A program made the position numbers and the translations under genes. This document shows, one piece after another, positions 9,815-18,477 of a stretch of DNA of 64,000 nucleotides. Below the pieces are notes generated by a model, which saw only the letters and a program-made list of their open reading frames with translations, made no database searches and was not told the origin of the DNA. The DNA is taken from the NCBI GenBank assembly GCA_965224575.1, contig CBDCZQ010000006.1, forward strand, positions 2,480,001 to 2,544,000, given 5' to 3'. Position 1 is the first letter of the stretch. Each line of letters opens with the position of its first letter. This DNA comes from QPIN01 sp965224575. Its GTDB lineage: Bacteria; Pseudomonadota; Gammaproteobacteria; Methylococcales; Methylomonadaceae.

Positions 9815-10405
9815 TTATTTTTGTCCAGATGATGTAAAGTTAATATCTGTTACGATATTGGTCTTGTCAAAAGAAACTATTAGAAGTTTTTGATAGAATT
9901 TAAGATTAAATGAAGAGCCTTTTGTTTGTGAATACAGATAAACTAGCGCTTTTTCATCCTTTTCCTTTATAAGAGGGTAAATATATTTACCGTAATCATT
10001 TCCTATAATTTGAATTACTTGACTTCGAGTTGTAGTTCCTTTCTTTATTTGATCAATTTTTGAATCTTCAAAATACGTATTATCATCTGTATACGAACTT
10101 GTGAATTCATGTCCCACTAATATGTCTTTTAAAAAGTAAAATCCTAAAGCACGAGCTGGTGTTACTCCTCCAAATAATGAGGAACCTCCCGATGCATAGG
10201 TGTAGGTGAGTGTTTTCAATTGATTATCATTTTTTAGAACAGATCCTTCTCTATAAGGTTTGCCAAACCTACTGATAATCTCTTCGTAGGTTGTTTTGCC
10301 TACAGACAATGTTTCTGGGTTAGGTTTAACAAAGTTTCTACCAGCGCACGCAGAGACTAAAATAACGATAAACATAACGAACACTAACTTAACTATTTTT
10401 CTCAT
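9815..10405 (-). CDS. BamE/SmpA-like lipoprotein
   Basis: A lipoprotein signal ends in the lipobox VSAC with C20. The mature part contains two copies of a G-K/G-T-T-x-x-(E/Q) then I-x-x-x-(F/I)-G-x pattern (near residues 37-53 and 120-138), as in the SmpA/OmlA/BamE fold. It is longer (196 residues) than true BamE and lies away from any Bam gene, so it is more likely a generic BamE-fold outer-membrane lipoprotein than the assembly factor. It has a Shine-Dalgarno of the GGAG type just upstream. Confidence 0.65.
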   Translation of the reverse strand: MRKIVKLVFVMFIVILVSACAGRNFVKPNPETLSVGKTTYEEIISRFGKPYREGSVLKNDNQLKTLTYTYASGGSSLFGGVTPARALGFYFLKDILVGHEFTSSYTDDNTYFEDSKIDQIKKGTTTRSQVIQIIGNDYGKYIYPLIKEKDEKALVYLYSQTKGSSFNLKFYQKLLIVSFDKTNIVTDINFTSSGQK

Positions 10406-10697
10406 TTTTTCTCCATTGGCAGTATTTAATTTCGTGGGAACACATAACTATATTACAACATGCTGAAACTATACTCATAGATTATTATCTAATGAGGGCC
10501 AGAAAACTATTCAATAATCAGAAATAAAATCATTAGCTTATCTTGGTTTATAAAAATTATGATTTATTTTATAAATATTTAAAAGTAAATGAGCCGTATT
10601 TATTGTTCATTCTTTTTACTAAGAATTATTAGAATTTATCCAAAGCTGATAGACTATACGGTTTTACTTAATAAATTCTTAAACTACCCCAAAAAGC

Positions 10698-12284
10698 ATG
10701 AAAAAGATTCTTGTTTCCGATAAATTAGCCGATGATGGCATTAACTTTTTAAATGAGCAGACTGATATTCAGGTTCACATTCAAGTGGGGATGAATGAGG
10801 ATGAACTTTGTGAAATTGTGGGTGATTTTGATGCCTTATTAATTAGAAGTGATACTAAAGTTACACAAAGAGTTTTACAAGCAGCAACTAATTTAAAAGT
10901 GGTGGGGCGTGCTGGTATTGGCGTAGATAATGTTGATATTCCTGCTGCAACTGAGCAGGGTGTGATAGTAATGAATACACCTGATGCAAATGCAACGACT
11001 ACTGCAGAACTAGCAATTGCACATATGTTTTCTTTAAGCCGTAATTTACCAGAAGCCAGTGTTTCTGTTAGAGCGGGAAAGTGGGAGCGAGCGAAACTGG
11101 TTGGTGCAGAAATTAATCATAAAACCTTTGCTATTTTAGGTTTTGGTACCATTGGACGATTAGCGGCTAAACGTGCCGTTGGGTTGGGTATGCGAGTGAT
11201 AGCCTATGATCCCTTTGTCACCCCGGAAATTTTTGAAGAATGTGGTGCACAGTCGGTTGATTTAGAAACCTTGGTAAAAGAAGCAGATTATCTGACATTA
11301 CATTGTCCGATGATAGAAAAAACACGTAGCATTATAGGTGCTGAGCAATTAAAAGCAATGAAGAAAACTGCTATGCTAATTAACTGTGCTCGTGGTGGTT
11401 TGGTTGATGAAGCAGCGTTATATGATGCGCTTAAAAATGGTGAAATTGCGAAAGCAGCATTAGATGTTTATGAGCAAGAGCCCCCCAAAGATTCACCTTT
11501 ATTTGAGCTGGATAATATTTCTTTTACACCTCATTTAGGGGCTTCTACTCGTGAAGCTCAGGTTGCAGTGAGTGTTGAGATTGCAAGACAAGCTGTTACT
11601 TATTTAAAAACAGGTGAAGCAATTAATGCTTTAAACCTATCGACCAAAATTTCAGCAGAAGAATTAAAAAAATCACGTCCATTTATGATGCTAGCTAATG
11701 TGATGGGTAAAATGCTGGTCGATTTAGCGGGTGAGCCGATTAAAACATTGGAGGTATCTTTATTTGGTAAGGCTGGGGAAGCAGAGGTTAGGCCTGTATC
11801 AGTCGAAGCGTTAGTGGGTATTCTAGCTGGGCAGATGTCAACACCTGTAAACAGTGTTAATGCTGAAAATATTGCCAAAAAACAAGGTATTGCTTTAGTC
11901 GAATCTAAAACTGAAGAAACAGAAGGTTACGTTTCCTTAGTCAAATTAGTAGGTGTCTGTGCAAATAAAACAGTCTCAGTTGTTGGAACCTTGTTAGGTG
12001 ATCGTCATCCTCGGGTTGTCAATGTCAATCAATTTGAGATTGAAGTCGTGCCGGAAGGAACTATGTTAGTGACCGAACATAACGATAAACCAGGTGTTAT
12101 CTCTGCTATTAGTTCTATTTTAGGTGAATCTAATATCAATATTTCAAGAATGCAAGTGGGCGTGCCTGATTCAAATGATAAAGCAATGGCTGTGATTAGT
12201 GTTTCTAGTCCTTTACCTGATGAAATACTAGAAAAAGTAAGAGACCTTTCGTTTGTAAATTGTGCCATTCAGATTAATTTATGA
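10698..12284 (+). CDS. serA: D-3-phosphoglycerate dehydrogenase, long form
   Basis: It catalyses the first committed step of serine synthesis, 3-phosphoglycerate to 3-phosphohydroxypyruvate with NAD+. Visible features are the Rossmann GFGTIG (148-153), catalytic R232 (CARGG), E261 (EQEPP) and H279 (TPHLG), then an intervening ASB-like domain (about 320-450) and a C-terminal ACT domain (EHNDKPGVI and on). Its 528 residues match the long PGDH class. It overlaps serB by 4 bp (ATGA), so two of the three serine steps are translationally coupled. No clear Shine-Dalgarno precedes the ATG. Confidence 0.97.
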   Translation: MKKILVSDKLADDGINFLNEQTDIQVHIQVGMNEDELCEIVGDFDALLIRSDTKVTQRVLQAATNLKVVGRAGIGVDNVDIPAATEQGVIVMNTPDANATTTAELAIAHMFSLSRNLPEASVSVRAGKWERAKLVGAEINHKTFAILGFGTIGRLAAKRAVGLGMRVIAYDPFVTPEIFEECGAQSVDLETLVKEADYLTLHCPMIEKTRSIIGAEQLKAMKKTAMLINCARGGLVDEAALYDALKNGEIAKAALDVYEQEPPKDSPLFELDNISFTPHLGASTREAQVAVSVEIARQAVTYLKTGEAINALNLSTKISAEELKKSRPFMMLANVMGKMLVDLAGEPIKTLEVSLFGKAGEAEVRPVSVEALVGILAGQMSTPVNSVNAENIAKKQGIALVESKTEETEGYVSLVKLVGVCANKTVSVVGTLLGDRHPRVVNVNQFEIEVVPEGTMLVTEHNDKPGVISAISSILGESNINISRMQVGVPDSNDKAMAVISVSSPLPDEILEKVRDLSFVNCAIQINL

Positions 12285-12928
12285 GTTTTGAAATAGTCTG
12301 TTTTGACTGTGATAGCACGTTAAGTAAGATTGAAGGGATTGATGAATTAGGTAGACAATCTGGTTTATATGATGAGCTAGTTTCATTAACAAATGCTGCG
12401 ATGAATGGTACTTTAGCTTTAGAAGATGTCTATGGAAAACGTTTATCATTAATTAAACCTGATAAAGCACAGATCACAAGTTTGGCAGATTTGTATATTG
12501 CTGAAATGGTTGAAGGTGTTGAAGCGGTTTTTAGTACTTTACTGACTCAAGGGAAGCAGGTTCATATTATTAGTGGCGGACTTCGACAGGCTATATTGCC
12601 ATTAGCAAAAAAATTGGGCTTACCTGATGATCATGTTCATGCAGTTGATGTGCTTTTCAATGTAGATGGAAGTTTTAAAGATTTTGATCAACAATCACCT
12701 CTTGCTAGAACTGGAGGTAAAGCAGTGATTTGTAAGTCGATACAAAAACAGGGGTGTTCCATGGCAATGATAGGTGATGGTAAGACTGACTTGGAAGCCA
12801 AACGAGCAGGTGCTACTGTGATTGGTTTTGGTGGTGTAATGAAAAGAGATATTGTTGTTGAGCAAGCAGATATTTTTGTTAATGAAACTTCATTGATGGC
12901 AGTTCTGCCTCATTTGGTTATTCAATAA
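12281..12928 (+). CDS. serB: Phosphoserine phosphatase
   Basis: A HAD-superfamily phosphatase making serine from phosphoserine. It has DxDST at D9-T13, the second motif ISGG, a lysine in the GGKAVICK segment and the metal-binding IGDGKTDLEA. It is 215 residues long and lacks the N-terminal ACT-like extension of the E. coli enzyme. Its ATGA overlap with serA supports the assignment over a generic HAD enzyme. A second PSP-like HAD protein is encoded at 51473-52129. Confidence 0.93.
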   Translation: MSFEIVCFDCDSTLSKIEGIDELGRQSGLYDELVSLTNAAMNGTLALEDVYGKRLSLIKPDKAQITSLADLYIAEMVEGVEAVFSTLLTQGKQVHIISGGLRQAILPLAKKLGLPDDHVHAVDVLFNVDGSFKDFDQQSPLARTGGKAVICKSIQKQGCSMAMIGDGKTDLEAKRAGATVIGFGGVMKRDIVVEQADIFVNETSLMAVLPHLVIQ

Positions 12929-12951
12929 ATTTGTAGTAGAGAGATTTTAAG

Positions 12952-13704
12952 ATGGCAGGACATAGTAAATGGGCAAATATTAAGCATCGTAAAGGAGCTC
13001 AGGATGCTAAACGCGGTAAAATTTTCACTAAAATAATTCGTGAAATTTCTGTTGCTGCAAAAACAGGCGGTGGAGACCCAGCAAACAACCCAAGTTTACG
13101 CTCAGTGATTGATAAAGCATTGGGTGCAAATATGAAAAGGGACACCATTGACAACACCATAAAAAAAGCCACTGGCGCAATGGAAGGGATTAACTACGAG
13201 GAGGTTCGTTATGAAGGATATGGGCCGGGCGGAACTGCAATTATGGTTGATTGTTTAACAGATAATCGTAATCGTACTGTGGGTGAAGTAAGGCACGCTT
13301 TATCTAAAGCTGGTGGTAATTTAGGGACTGATGGCTCAGTTTCATTCATGTTTAATAAAACCGGTATTATCAGTTATTCTAACTCTGTTGATGAAGATGC
13401 AGTGATGGAAGTCGCTATGGAAGAAGGTGCTGAAGATATTATTACTCATGATGATGGATCGGTTGATGTAATGACTTCACCTGATGATTATTTATCAATC
13501 AAAGAAGCATTAGTTGCAGCTGGGTTTGAGCCTGAAAGTGCTGAAGTAACCATGGATGCAGAAAATAAAATAGAACTGGAAGCAAAAAGTGCAGAAAAAA
13601 TACTCCGATTAATTGATGTGTTGGATGATTTAGATGATGTACAAGATGTTTATTCCAATGCGGATATATCAGAAGAAGTAATGGCACAAGTGGTAGAAAT
13701 GTAA
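12952..13704 (+). CDS. yebC: YebC/PmpR family protein (TACO1 family)
   Basis: It begins MAGHSKWANIKHRKG and keeps the family length (250 residues), including GYGPGGTA and the GNLG segment. YebC-family proteins act as transcription regulators or as factors easing ribosome stalling on proline tracts, depending on the member. It lies just before ruvC, as in many gammaproteobacteria, but here 212 bp containing two repeat elements separate them. Confidence 0.95.
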   Translation: MAGHSKWANIKHRKGAQDAKRGKIFTKIIREISVAAKTGGGDPANNPSLRSVIDKALGANMKRDTIDNTIKKATGAMEGINYEEVRYEGYGPGGTAIMVDCLTDNRNRTVGEVRHALSKAGGNLGTDGSVSFMFNKTGIISYSNSVDEDAVMEVAMEEGAEDIITHDDGSVDVMTSPDDYLSIKEALVAAGFEPESAEVTMDAENKIELEAKSAEKILRLIDVLDDLDDVQDVYSNADISEEVMAQVVEM

Positions 13705-13709
13705 TGACT

Positions 13710-13745
13710 AAGTACTCGCCCATAAATATTTATGGGCGAGTACTT
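13710..13745. repeat. Perfect 36-bp palindrome (short form of the AAGTACTCG repeat)
   Basis: Two perfect 18-nt arms (AAGTACTCGCCCATAAAT and its complement) with no loop, starting 6 bp after the yebC stop. Both arms match the ends of the 159-bp element at 53077-53235. It can fold into a strong hairpin and may serve as a bidirectional terminator, although only TTT follows on the plus strand. Confidence 0.85.
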
Positions 13746-13751
13746 TAAGAA

Positions 13752-13784
13752 TAGGTTGGGCTGCCGTCTCTTTTGCAACCCAAC
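13752..13784 (+). repeat. TAGGTTGGGC dispersed repeat, copy 1
   Basis: A 33-nt sequence beginning TAGGTTGGGCTGCCGTCTC and ending GCAACCCAAC, whose ends are inverted (GTTGGG/CCCAAC). An inverted copy with one mismatch lies at 51310-51342. Confidence 0.8.
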
Positions 13785-13916
13785 ACAGAAATAATTATGA
13801 AACTACGATATTTATTAGAAGGTTGTTAATCCAGTCACAAAATGACTAATTAAATTTAATGTATGATTATTTTAATTATTAAATCCTCATTCCTAATGCT
13901 GAGATAAAAGAAAAAA

Positions 13917-14417
13917 GTGGCAAGAATTCTAGGTATAGACCCAGGCTCTAGACTAACAGGGTACGGGATAATTGAGGAAACAAATCGTGGTAGTTATCAA
14001 TATATCGCGAGTGGCAGTATACGAGTAAAAGCAGACTCATTTCCTGAACGATTAAAACAAATATTTGATGGTGTTACCGAGGTTATTGCTCTTTATCAAC
14101 CCGAAGAAATGGCGATAGAACAAGTGTTTATGCATAAAAATGCAGATTCTGCTTTAAAACTAGGTCAAGCAAGAGGCGCTGCAATTTGTGCGTCTATGGC
14201 TGCTGGTTTACCTGTTTCAGAATATGCTGCCAGACAAGTAAAGCAGGCGTTAGTAGGGAAGGGTGGAGCCGACAAATCTCAAGTACAGCATATGGTAAAA
14301 ATTTTACTCAGCATACAAGGTGAATTACAAATTGATGCAAGTGATGCTCTGGGCATTAGTCTATGTCATTCTCACTATCAACAAACCGAACAAAGACTAA
14401 AAAAAGCAGGGTTATGA
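13917..14417 (+). CDS. ruvC: Crossover junction endodeoxyribonuclease RuvC
   Basis: It resolves Holliday junctions together with RuvAB. The product starts at GTG and reads ARILGIDPGSRLTGYG, with the first catalytic aspartate at residue 7, E in AIEQVF, and the paired acidic residues in DASDALGISLCH near the end. At 166 residues it is close to the usual 170-175. No ATG is available nearby, so GTG is accepted despite a weak ribosome site. The stop overlaps the ruvA start by 4 bp. Confidence 0.95.
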   Translation: MARILGIDPGSRLTGYGIIEETNRGSYQYIASGSIRVKADSFPERLKQIFDGVTEVIALYQPEEMAIEQVFMHKNADSALKLGQARGAAICASMAAGLPVSEYAARQVKQALVGKGGADKSQVQHMVKILLSIQGELQIDASDALGISLCHSHYQQTEQRLKKAGL

Positions 14418-15019
14418 TAGGGTTTATTCGAGGGAAGTTAGTTTCAAAAACACCACCACAACTAGTTGTTGATGTTCAGGGAGTTGGTTATGAAGTAGAA
14501 GCCCCGATGACCACTTTTTATGATCTACCTGAGCTAGGGGAAGAGCTGCTGTTACATACACATTTGGTGGTTAGAGAAGATGCACATATATTATTTGCAT
14601 TTTCGGCTGAATCAGACCGTCTGATGTTTAGAACTTTAATAAAAGTTAATGGTGTAGGGCCTAAACTAGCCTTAACCATTCTTTCTGGACAAAGTGCGGA
14701 AGAGTTTCATCGTTGTATACATGATAGTGATGTGCAAGCATTAGTTCGTTTGCCGGGTGTTGGTAAAAAAACGGCTGAACGACTCATTATAGAAATGCGG
14801 GACAGGTTGCCAGATATCAAAGAGACTACAGATAATTCATCAGAGCAAAGTAGAACAACTCAAACAATCTCTAATCCAAAACAAGAAGCAATCAGCGCTT
14901 TATGTGCTTTAGGTTATAAATCGCAAGATGCGAATAAAATGGTGCAAAATGTTTCAGTAGAAAATAAAAGCTGTGAAGAAATTATAAGACTTGCGTTGCA
15001 ATGGGTTGCCAGTAAATGA
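14414..15019 (+). CDS. ruvA: Holliday junction branch migration protein RuvA
   Basis: The product is 201 residues starting MIGFIRGKLV, at the ATG overlapping the ruvC stop (ATGA). Longer frames starting at 14363 are discarded because they read into ruvC. It shows the OB-fold N-terminal domain, two helix-hairpin-helix motifs (VNGVGPKLA and LPGVGKKTA) and the C-terminal RuvB-contact domain (ALCALGYKSQDA). It forms the tetramer that holds the four-way junction. Confidence 0.96.
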   Translation: MIGFIRGKLVSKTPPQLVVDVQGVGYEVEAPMTTFYDLPELGEELLLHTHLVVREDAHILFAFSAESDRLMFRTLIKVNGVGPKLALTILSGQSAEEFHRCIHDSDVQALVRLPGVGKKTAERLIIEMRDRLPDIKETTDNSSEQSRTTQTISNPKQEAISALCALGYKSQDANKMVQNVSVENKSCEEIIRLALQWVASK

Positions 15020-16050
15020 TAGAAAGTGACCGACTAATCACTGCAACAAGCTCAATGGATGAGGAACGCCAAGACCGAGCTATTCGACCAAAGCGATTAG
15101 ATGATTATGTTGGACAGACGGAATTACGCTTACAAATGGAAATTTTTATTAAGGCAGCGACTGCAAGGAATGAAGCACTTGATCATGTTTTGATTTTTGG
15201 TCCACCAGGTCTTGGAAAAACAACGCTTTCTAATATAATTGCTACCGAAATGAGGGTTAATATTCGTCAAACCTCTGGTCCAGTACTGGATAAAGCAGGC
15301 GACCTTGCTGCTTTGTTAACAAATCTTGAAGCCCATGATGTTTTATTTATTGATGAAATTCATCGTCTAAGTCCTGTTGTTGAAGAGATTTTATATCCTG
15401 CAATGGAAGATTATCAACTTGATATAATGATTGGTGAAGGGCCTGCTGCAAGATCAATCAAATTAGATTTGCCTCCTTTTACACTTGTTGGTGCAACTAC
15501 TCGTGCTGGATTGCTCACTTCTCCGTTAAGAGATCGTTTTGGTATTGTTCAACGCTTAGAGTTTTATTCAGTTGATGAATTGGCAACCATTGTCAATCGT
15601 TCGGCAAAAGTACTGGGGATTAAAGTTGAATCAACTGGAGCGAATGAAATTGCTAAAAGATCTAGAGGTACACCTCGGATTGCTAATCGCTTATTAAGAC
15701 GGGTTCGAGATTTTGCAGAAGTAAAAAGTGATGGGGTTGTATCAAGTGAAATTGCCACACAAGCCTTAAATATGCTAAAAATTGATAATAACGGTTTTGA
15801 TTCCTTAGACCGTAAATTATTGAGAATAATGATTGATAACTTTGAAGGTGGCCCGGTAGGTCTGGATACCTTATCCGCTGCTATTAGTGAAGAACGAGGA
15901 ACAATAGAAGATGTACTTGAACCCTATTTATTACAACAAGGATTTATCATGCGCACGCCAAGGGGAAGGGTTGTTACGCAAAAAGCCTATTTGCACTTTG
16001 GACTGAAAGCTCCAGAAAAAGACCCTGAAATGGACGATCTTTTTCAATGA
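15016..16050 (+). CDS. ruvB: Holliday junction helicase motor RuvB
   Basis: An AAA+ ATPase with Walker A GPPGLGKT (62-69), Walker B FIDEIHR, sensor GATTRAG and arginine-finger segment SPLRDRFG, plus a C-terminal winged helix (EPYLLQQGF..TPRGR). Its 344 residues match the family. It drives branch migration on the RuvA-bound junction. ATGA overlaps with ruvA upstream and with ybgC downstream tie DNA repair genes to the Tol operon. Confidence 0.97.
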   Translation: MIESDRLITATSSMDEERQDRAIRPKRLDDYVGQTELRLQMEIFIKAATARNEALDHVLIFGPPGLGKTTLSNIIATEMRVNIRQTSGPVLDKAGDLAALLTNLEAHDVLFIDEIHRLSPVVEEILYPAMEDYQLDIMIGEGPAARSIKLDLPPFTLVGATTRAGLLTSPLRDRFGIVQRLEFYSVDELATIVNRSAKVLGIKVESTGANEIAKRSRGTPRIANRLLRRVRDFAEVKSDGVVSSEIATQALNMLKIDNNGFDSLDRKLLRIMIDNFEGGPVGLDTLSAAISEERGTIEDVLEPYLLQQGFIMRTPRGRVVTQKAYLHFGLKAPEKDPEMDDLFQ

Positions 16051-16448
16051 ACGATTTTCAATGGCCTATTAGAGTTTATTATGAAGACACAGATGCAGGC
16101 GGTGTGGTTTTTTATGCAAATTATTTAAAATTTTTTGAACGAGCAAGAACTGAAATGTTACGATACTCTGGTTTTGAACAAGATCAGTTGATTACGGAAC
16201 AACGCTTGATTTTTGTGGTCAGATCAGTTCAAATTGATTATTTAAAGTCGGCTAGATTCAATGATAGCCTGATAGTAAGTACAAAAATAGTAATGGCAAA
16301 AAAAGTCAGCCTTAATTTTGAACAAGTGATCACTCGAAATGAAGATGTAGTGTGTAAAGGCGATATTCGAATTGCTAGTTTGGACGTAAATAGCATGAGA
16401 CCCAAAATAATCCCAGATTTTATATTGGAAAAACTAACAAATGACTAA
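16047..16448 (+). CDS. ybgC: Tol-Pal-associated acyl-CoA thioesterase
   Basis: A hotdog-fold 4-hydroxybenzoyl-CoA-thioesterase-type enzyme of 133 residues. The signature YYEDTDAGGVVFYANYL and FFERARTEML contains the catalytic aspartate and active-site helix. It hydrolyses acyl-CoA or acyl-ACP and is the standard first gene of the tol-pal operon. It overlaps ruvB by 4 bp and tolQ by 8 bp. Confidence 0.94.
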   Translation: MNDFQWPIRVYYEDTDAGGVVFYANYLKFFERARTEMLRYSGFEQDQLITEQRLIFVVRSVQIDYLKSARFNDSLIVSTKIVMAKKVSLNFEQVITRNEDVVCKGDIRIASLDVNSMRPKIIPDFILEKLTND

Positions 16449-17118
16449 CGACGATTTATCTATATTTCACCTAGTTACAAATGCCAGCTTTGTTGTGCAA
16501 TTTGTTATGGTTACTTTACTTAGTGCGTCCGTAATTTCCTGGACTTTTATTTTTTCCAAAAAAAAAGAGCTTAAGCAAGCATTTTTTGTTGCCGATGATT
16601 TTGAAGATGAATTTTGGTCAGGCGCCGACCTGACAAAACTGTATAAAAAATTATCTGCAAGTAATTTTACCCCGGAAGGAATAGAAAAAATATTTTTAGC
16701 CGGTTACAAAGAATTTTCCAGGATGTCGCACAAAGAAGGGGTAGCCCCTGAGATTCAAGTAGAAAGTGCACAAAGAGTCATGCGAATAGAGCTGAATCGA
16801 GAATTAGACCGATTAGATGAATCATTACCCTTTCTAGCGACAGTGGGTTCTATTAGTCCTTATATTGGACTTTTTGGTACAGTTTGGGGGATTATGAATT
16901 CGTTTATGGCTTTAGGGGATGTGAAAAATGCAACCCTAGCTAATGTTGCTCCAGGCATAGCCGAAGCATTAATAGCAACAGCGATCGGTTTATTTGCAGC
17001 CATACCCGCTGTTGTTGCCTACAACCGTTTTTCTACACGTTTAGATAGGCTAACAGGACGCTATGAACTTTTTTTAGATGAGTTTGTTGTCTTATTACAA
17101 AGACAGGCACATAAGTAA
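16441..17118 (+). CDS. tolQ: TolQ, inner-membrane proton channel subunit
   Basis: A MotA/ExbB-family protein of 225 residues with one N-terminal membrane segment (about 15-38) and a pair near 135-205. It has the conserved SPYIGLFGTVWGIM and GIAEALIATAIGL segments. With TolR it uses the proton gradient to energise TolA. It overlaps ybgC by 8 bp and tolR by 1 bp (TAATG). Confidence 0.96.
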   Translation: MTNDDLSIFHLVTNASFVVQFVMVTLLSASVISWTFIFSKKKELKQAFFVADDFEDEFWSGADLTKLYKKLSASNFTPEGIEKIFLAGYKEFSRMSHKEGVAPEIQVESAQRVMRIELNRELDRLDESLPFLATVGSISPYIGLFGTVWGIMNSFMALGDVKNATLANVAPGIAEALIATAIGLFAAIPAVVAYNRFSTRLDRLTGRYELFLDEFVVLLQRQAHK

Positions 17119-17540
17119 TGGGGCATCGAATAAAAAAGAGAAAACCAATGGCAGAAATCAATGTAGTGCCTTACATTGATGTGACATTCGTTTTACTTAT
17201 TATTTTTATGATAACAGCGCCTTTGGTTCAAAATGGCGTTGAAGTTGATTTGCCTCAAGCTGTGGCGAGTCCAGTTGAACAAAAAAATGAGCCTCCTGTT
17301 ATTGTTTCAATTGATAAAGAAGGCCAGTATTTTATTGATATTGGGGGGCAAGACGATGATCCCGTGAGTTCTCAGACTTTACTGGTTAGAATCGCTGCAG
17401 TGCTAAGAAACAAACCTAAAACGCAAGTTTTTATTAGAGGTGACCATGCAGTTTCATATGGAAAAGTAGTCACAGCGATGGCTAGTTTAAAAGATGCGGG
17501 TGTTCCAAGTGTTGGATTAATGACAAGTCCGGTTGATTAA
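17118..17540 (+). CDS. tolR: TolR, proton channel stator subunit
   Basis: An ExbD/TolR-family protein of 140 residues with a single membrane helix starting at the conserved PYIDVTFVLL, whose aspartate carries protons, and a periplasmic domain ending with GDHAVSYGKV and GVPSVGLM. It works with TolQ and TolA in outer-membrane constriction at division. Confidence 0.96.
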   Translation: MGHRIKKRKPMAEINVVPYIDVTFVLLIIFMITAPLVQNGVEVDLPQAVASPVEQKNEPPVIVSIDKEGQYFIDIGGQDDDPVSSQTLLVRIAAVLRNKPKTQVFIRGDHAVSYGKVVTAMASLKDAGVPSVGLMTSPVD

Positions 17541-17546
17541 TTAACT

Positions 17547-18446
17547 ATGAGTACAAAAACAAAACTTTCACTCCCTTTTATTTTTGCTATTGCACTACAT
17601 CTAGCTATTGTTGCAATGTTTGGATATAGTTATTTTATTAAAGATGAGGTGGTAGAAATAAAGCCACCCCTTGAAATTATTGAAGCAACTGTCTTGGATG
17701 AAGAAACAGTAATGGCCGAATCTAAGCGGCTAAAGGCTAACGAGAAAAATAAAAAAATTGCGCAAAATAAAAAACAGCAGGAAATAGAAGACAAGAGAAA
17801 AAAAGAAGAAGAGCTATTTCAGGACGCTAAAGAAAAAAGAAAAAATGAAGAGAAAAAAGCTCAAGAATTAGAAAAACGACGAAACGAAAATGAGTTAAAA
17901 GAAAAAAAATTAGAAAAACAGCGTAAAGAAAGAGCGAAAGAGGAAAAAGTAAAAAAAGCAAAAGCTGAAGAGGCCGCTCGCCAAGCTAAAATTAAAAAAC
18001 AAAAAGAAGAAAAAAAACAGCAGGATGATTTACGAAAAGCTGAAGAAAAAAAGCGAGTAGCAGCACAAAAGGCTAAAAAAGAAAAAGCAGCTAAACAAAA
18101 AGCTGAATCTGAAGCTGAAATGGATGCTGAATGGGCTAGAGAGCAAAAGGCTGCAATAGCAGAAGAGAATAGGTTGGCAACAATTTCTTTCTCAGATGCG
18201 ATTACGAAAAAAGTTAATAGTAAATGGATAAAGCCACCCACTGCGATTAAAGGTATGAGTTGTTTTTTAAGCGTTAAATTAAGTCCAAATGGCACTTTAG
18301 ATAGCGTTTCTATTGCTATAGGTAGTGGTGATGATGTTTTTGACAGATCCGCTGAAAATGCAGTCCGTAAAGCTGCTCCGTTTTCTATGCCCAAGAACAG
18401 AGATTTATATTTGAGAGAATTTGAATTTGAATTTGCGCCAGAATAA
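17547..18446 (+). CDS. tolA: TolA, trans-periplasmic tether
   Basis: An N-terminal membrane anchor (about 8-30) is followed by a very long Lys/Glu/Ala-rich helix (about 60-205) and a compact C-terminal domain (WIKPPTAIKGMSC and on) of the TonB/TolA-C fold. It links the TolQR motor to Pal and TolB at the outer membrane. The helical region is written mostly with A-rich codons, which gives a visible purine strand bias. Confidence 0.95.
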   Translation: MSTKTKLSLPFIFAIALHLAIVAMFGYSYFIKDEVVEIKPPLEIIEATVLDEETVMAESKRLKANEKNKKIAQNKKQQEIEDKRKKEEELFQDAKEKRKNEEKKAQELEKRRNENELKEKKLEKQRKERAKEEKVKKAKAEEAARQAKIKKQKEEKKQQDDLRKAEEKKRVAAQKAKKEKAAKQKAESEAEMDAEWAREQKAAIAEENRLATISFSDAITKKVNSKWIKPPTAIKGMSCFLSVKLSPNGTLDSVSIAIGSGDDVFDRSAENAVRKAAPFSMPKNRDLYLREFEFEFAPE

Positions 18447-18477
18447 TTATTAACCCATAAGATAAGTAAAGTAAGTT

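Noticed and set aside
14363..14413. N-terminal extension of RuvA
   Set aside because: The family start MIGFIRGKL is at 14414 with an ATGA overlap; the extension is ruvC sequence in another frame.
17861..18394. 177-residue minus-strand frame inside tolA
   Set aside because: It mirrors the Lys/Glu/Ala-rich helix of tolA. The opposite strand of such A-rich codons is naturally open.
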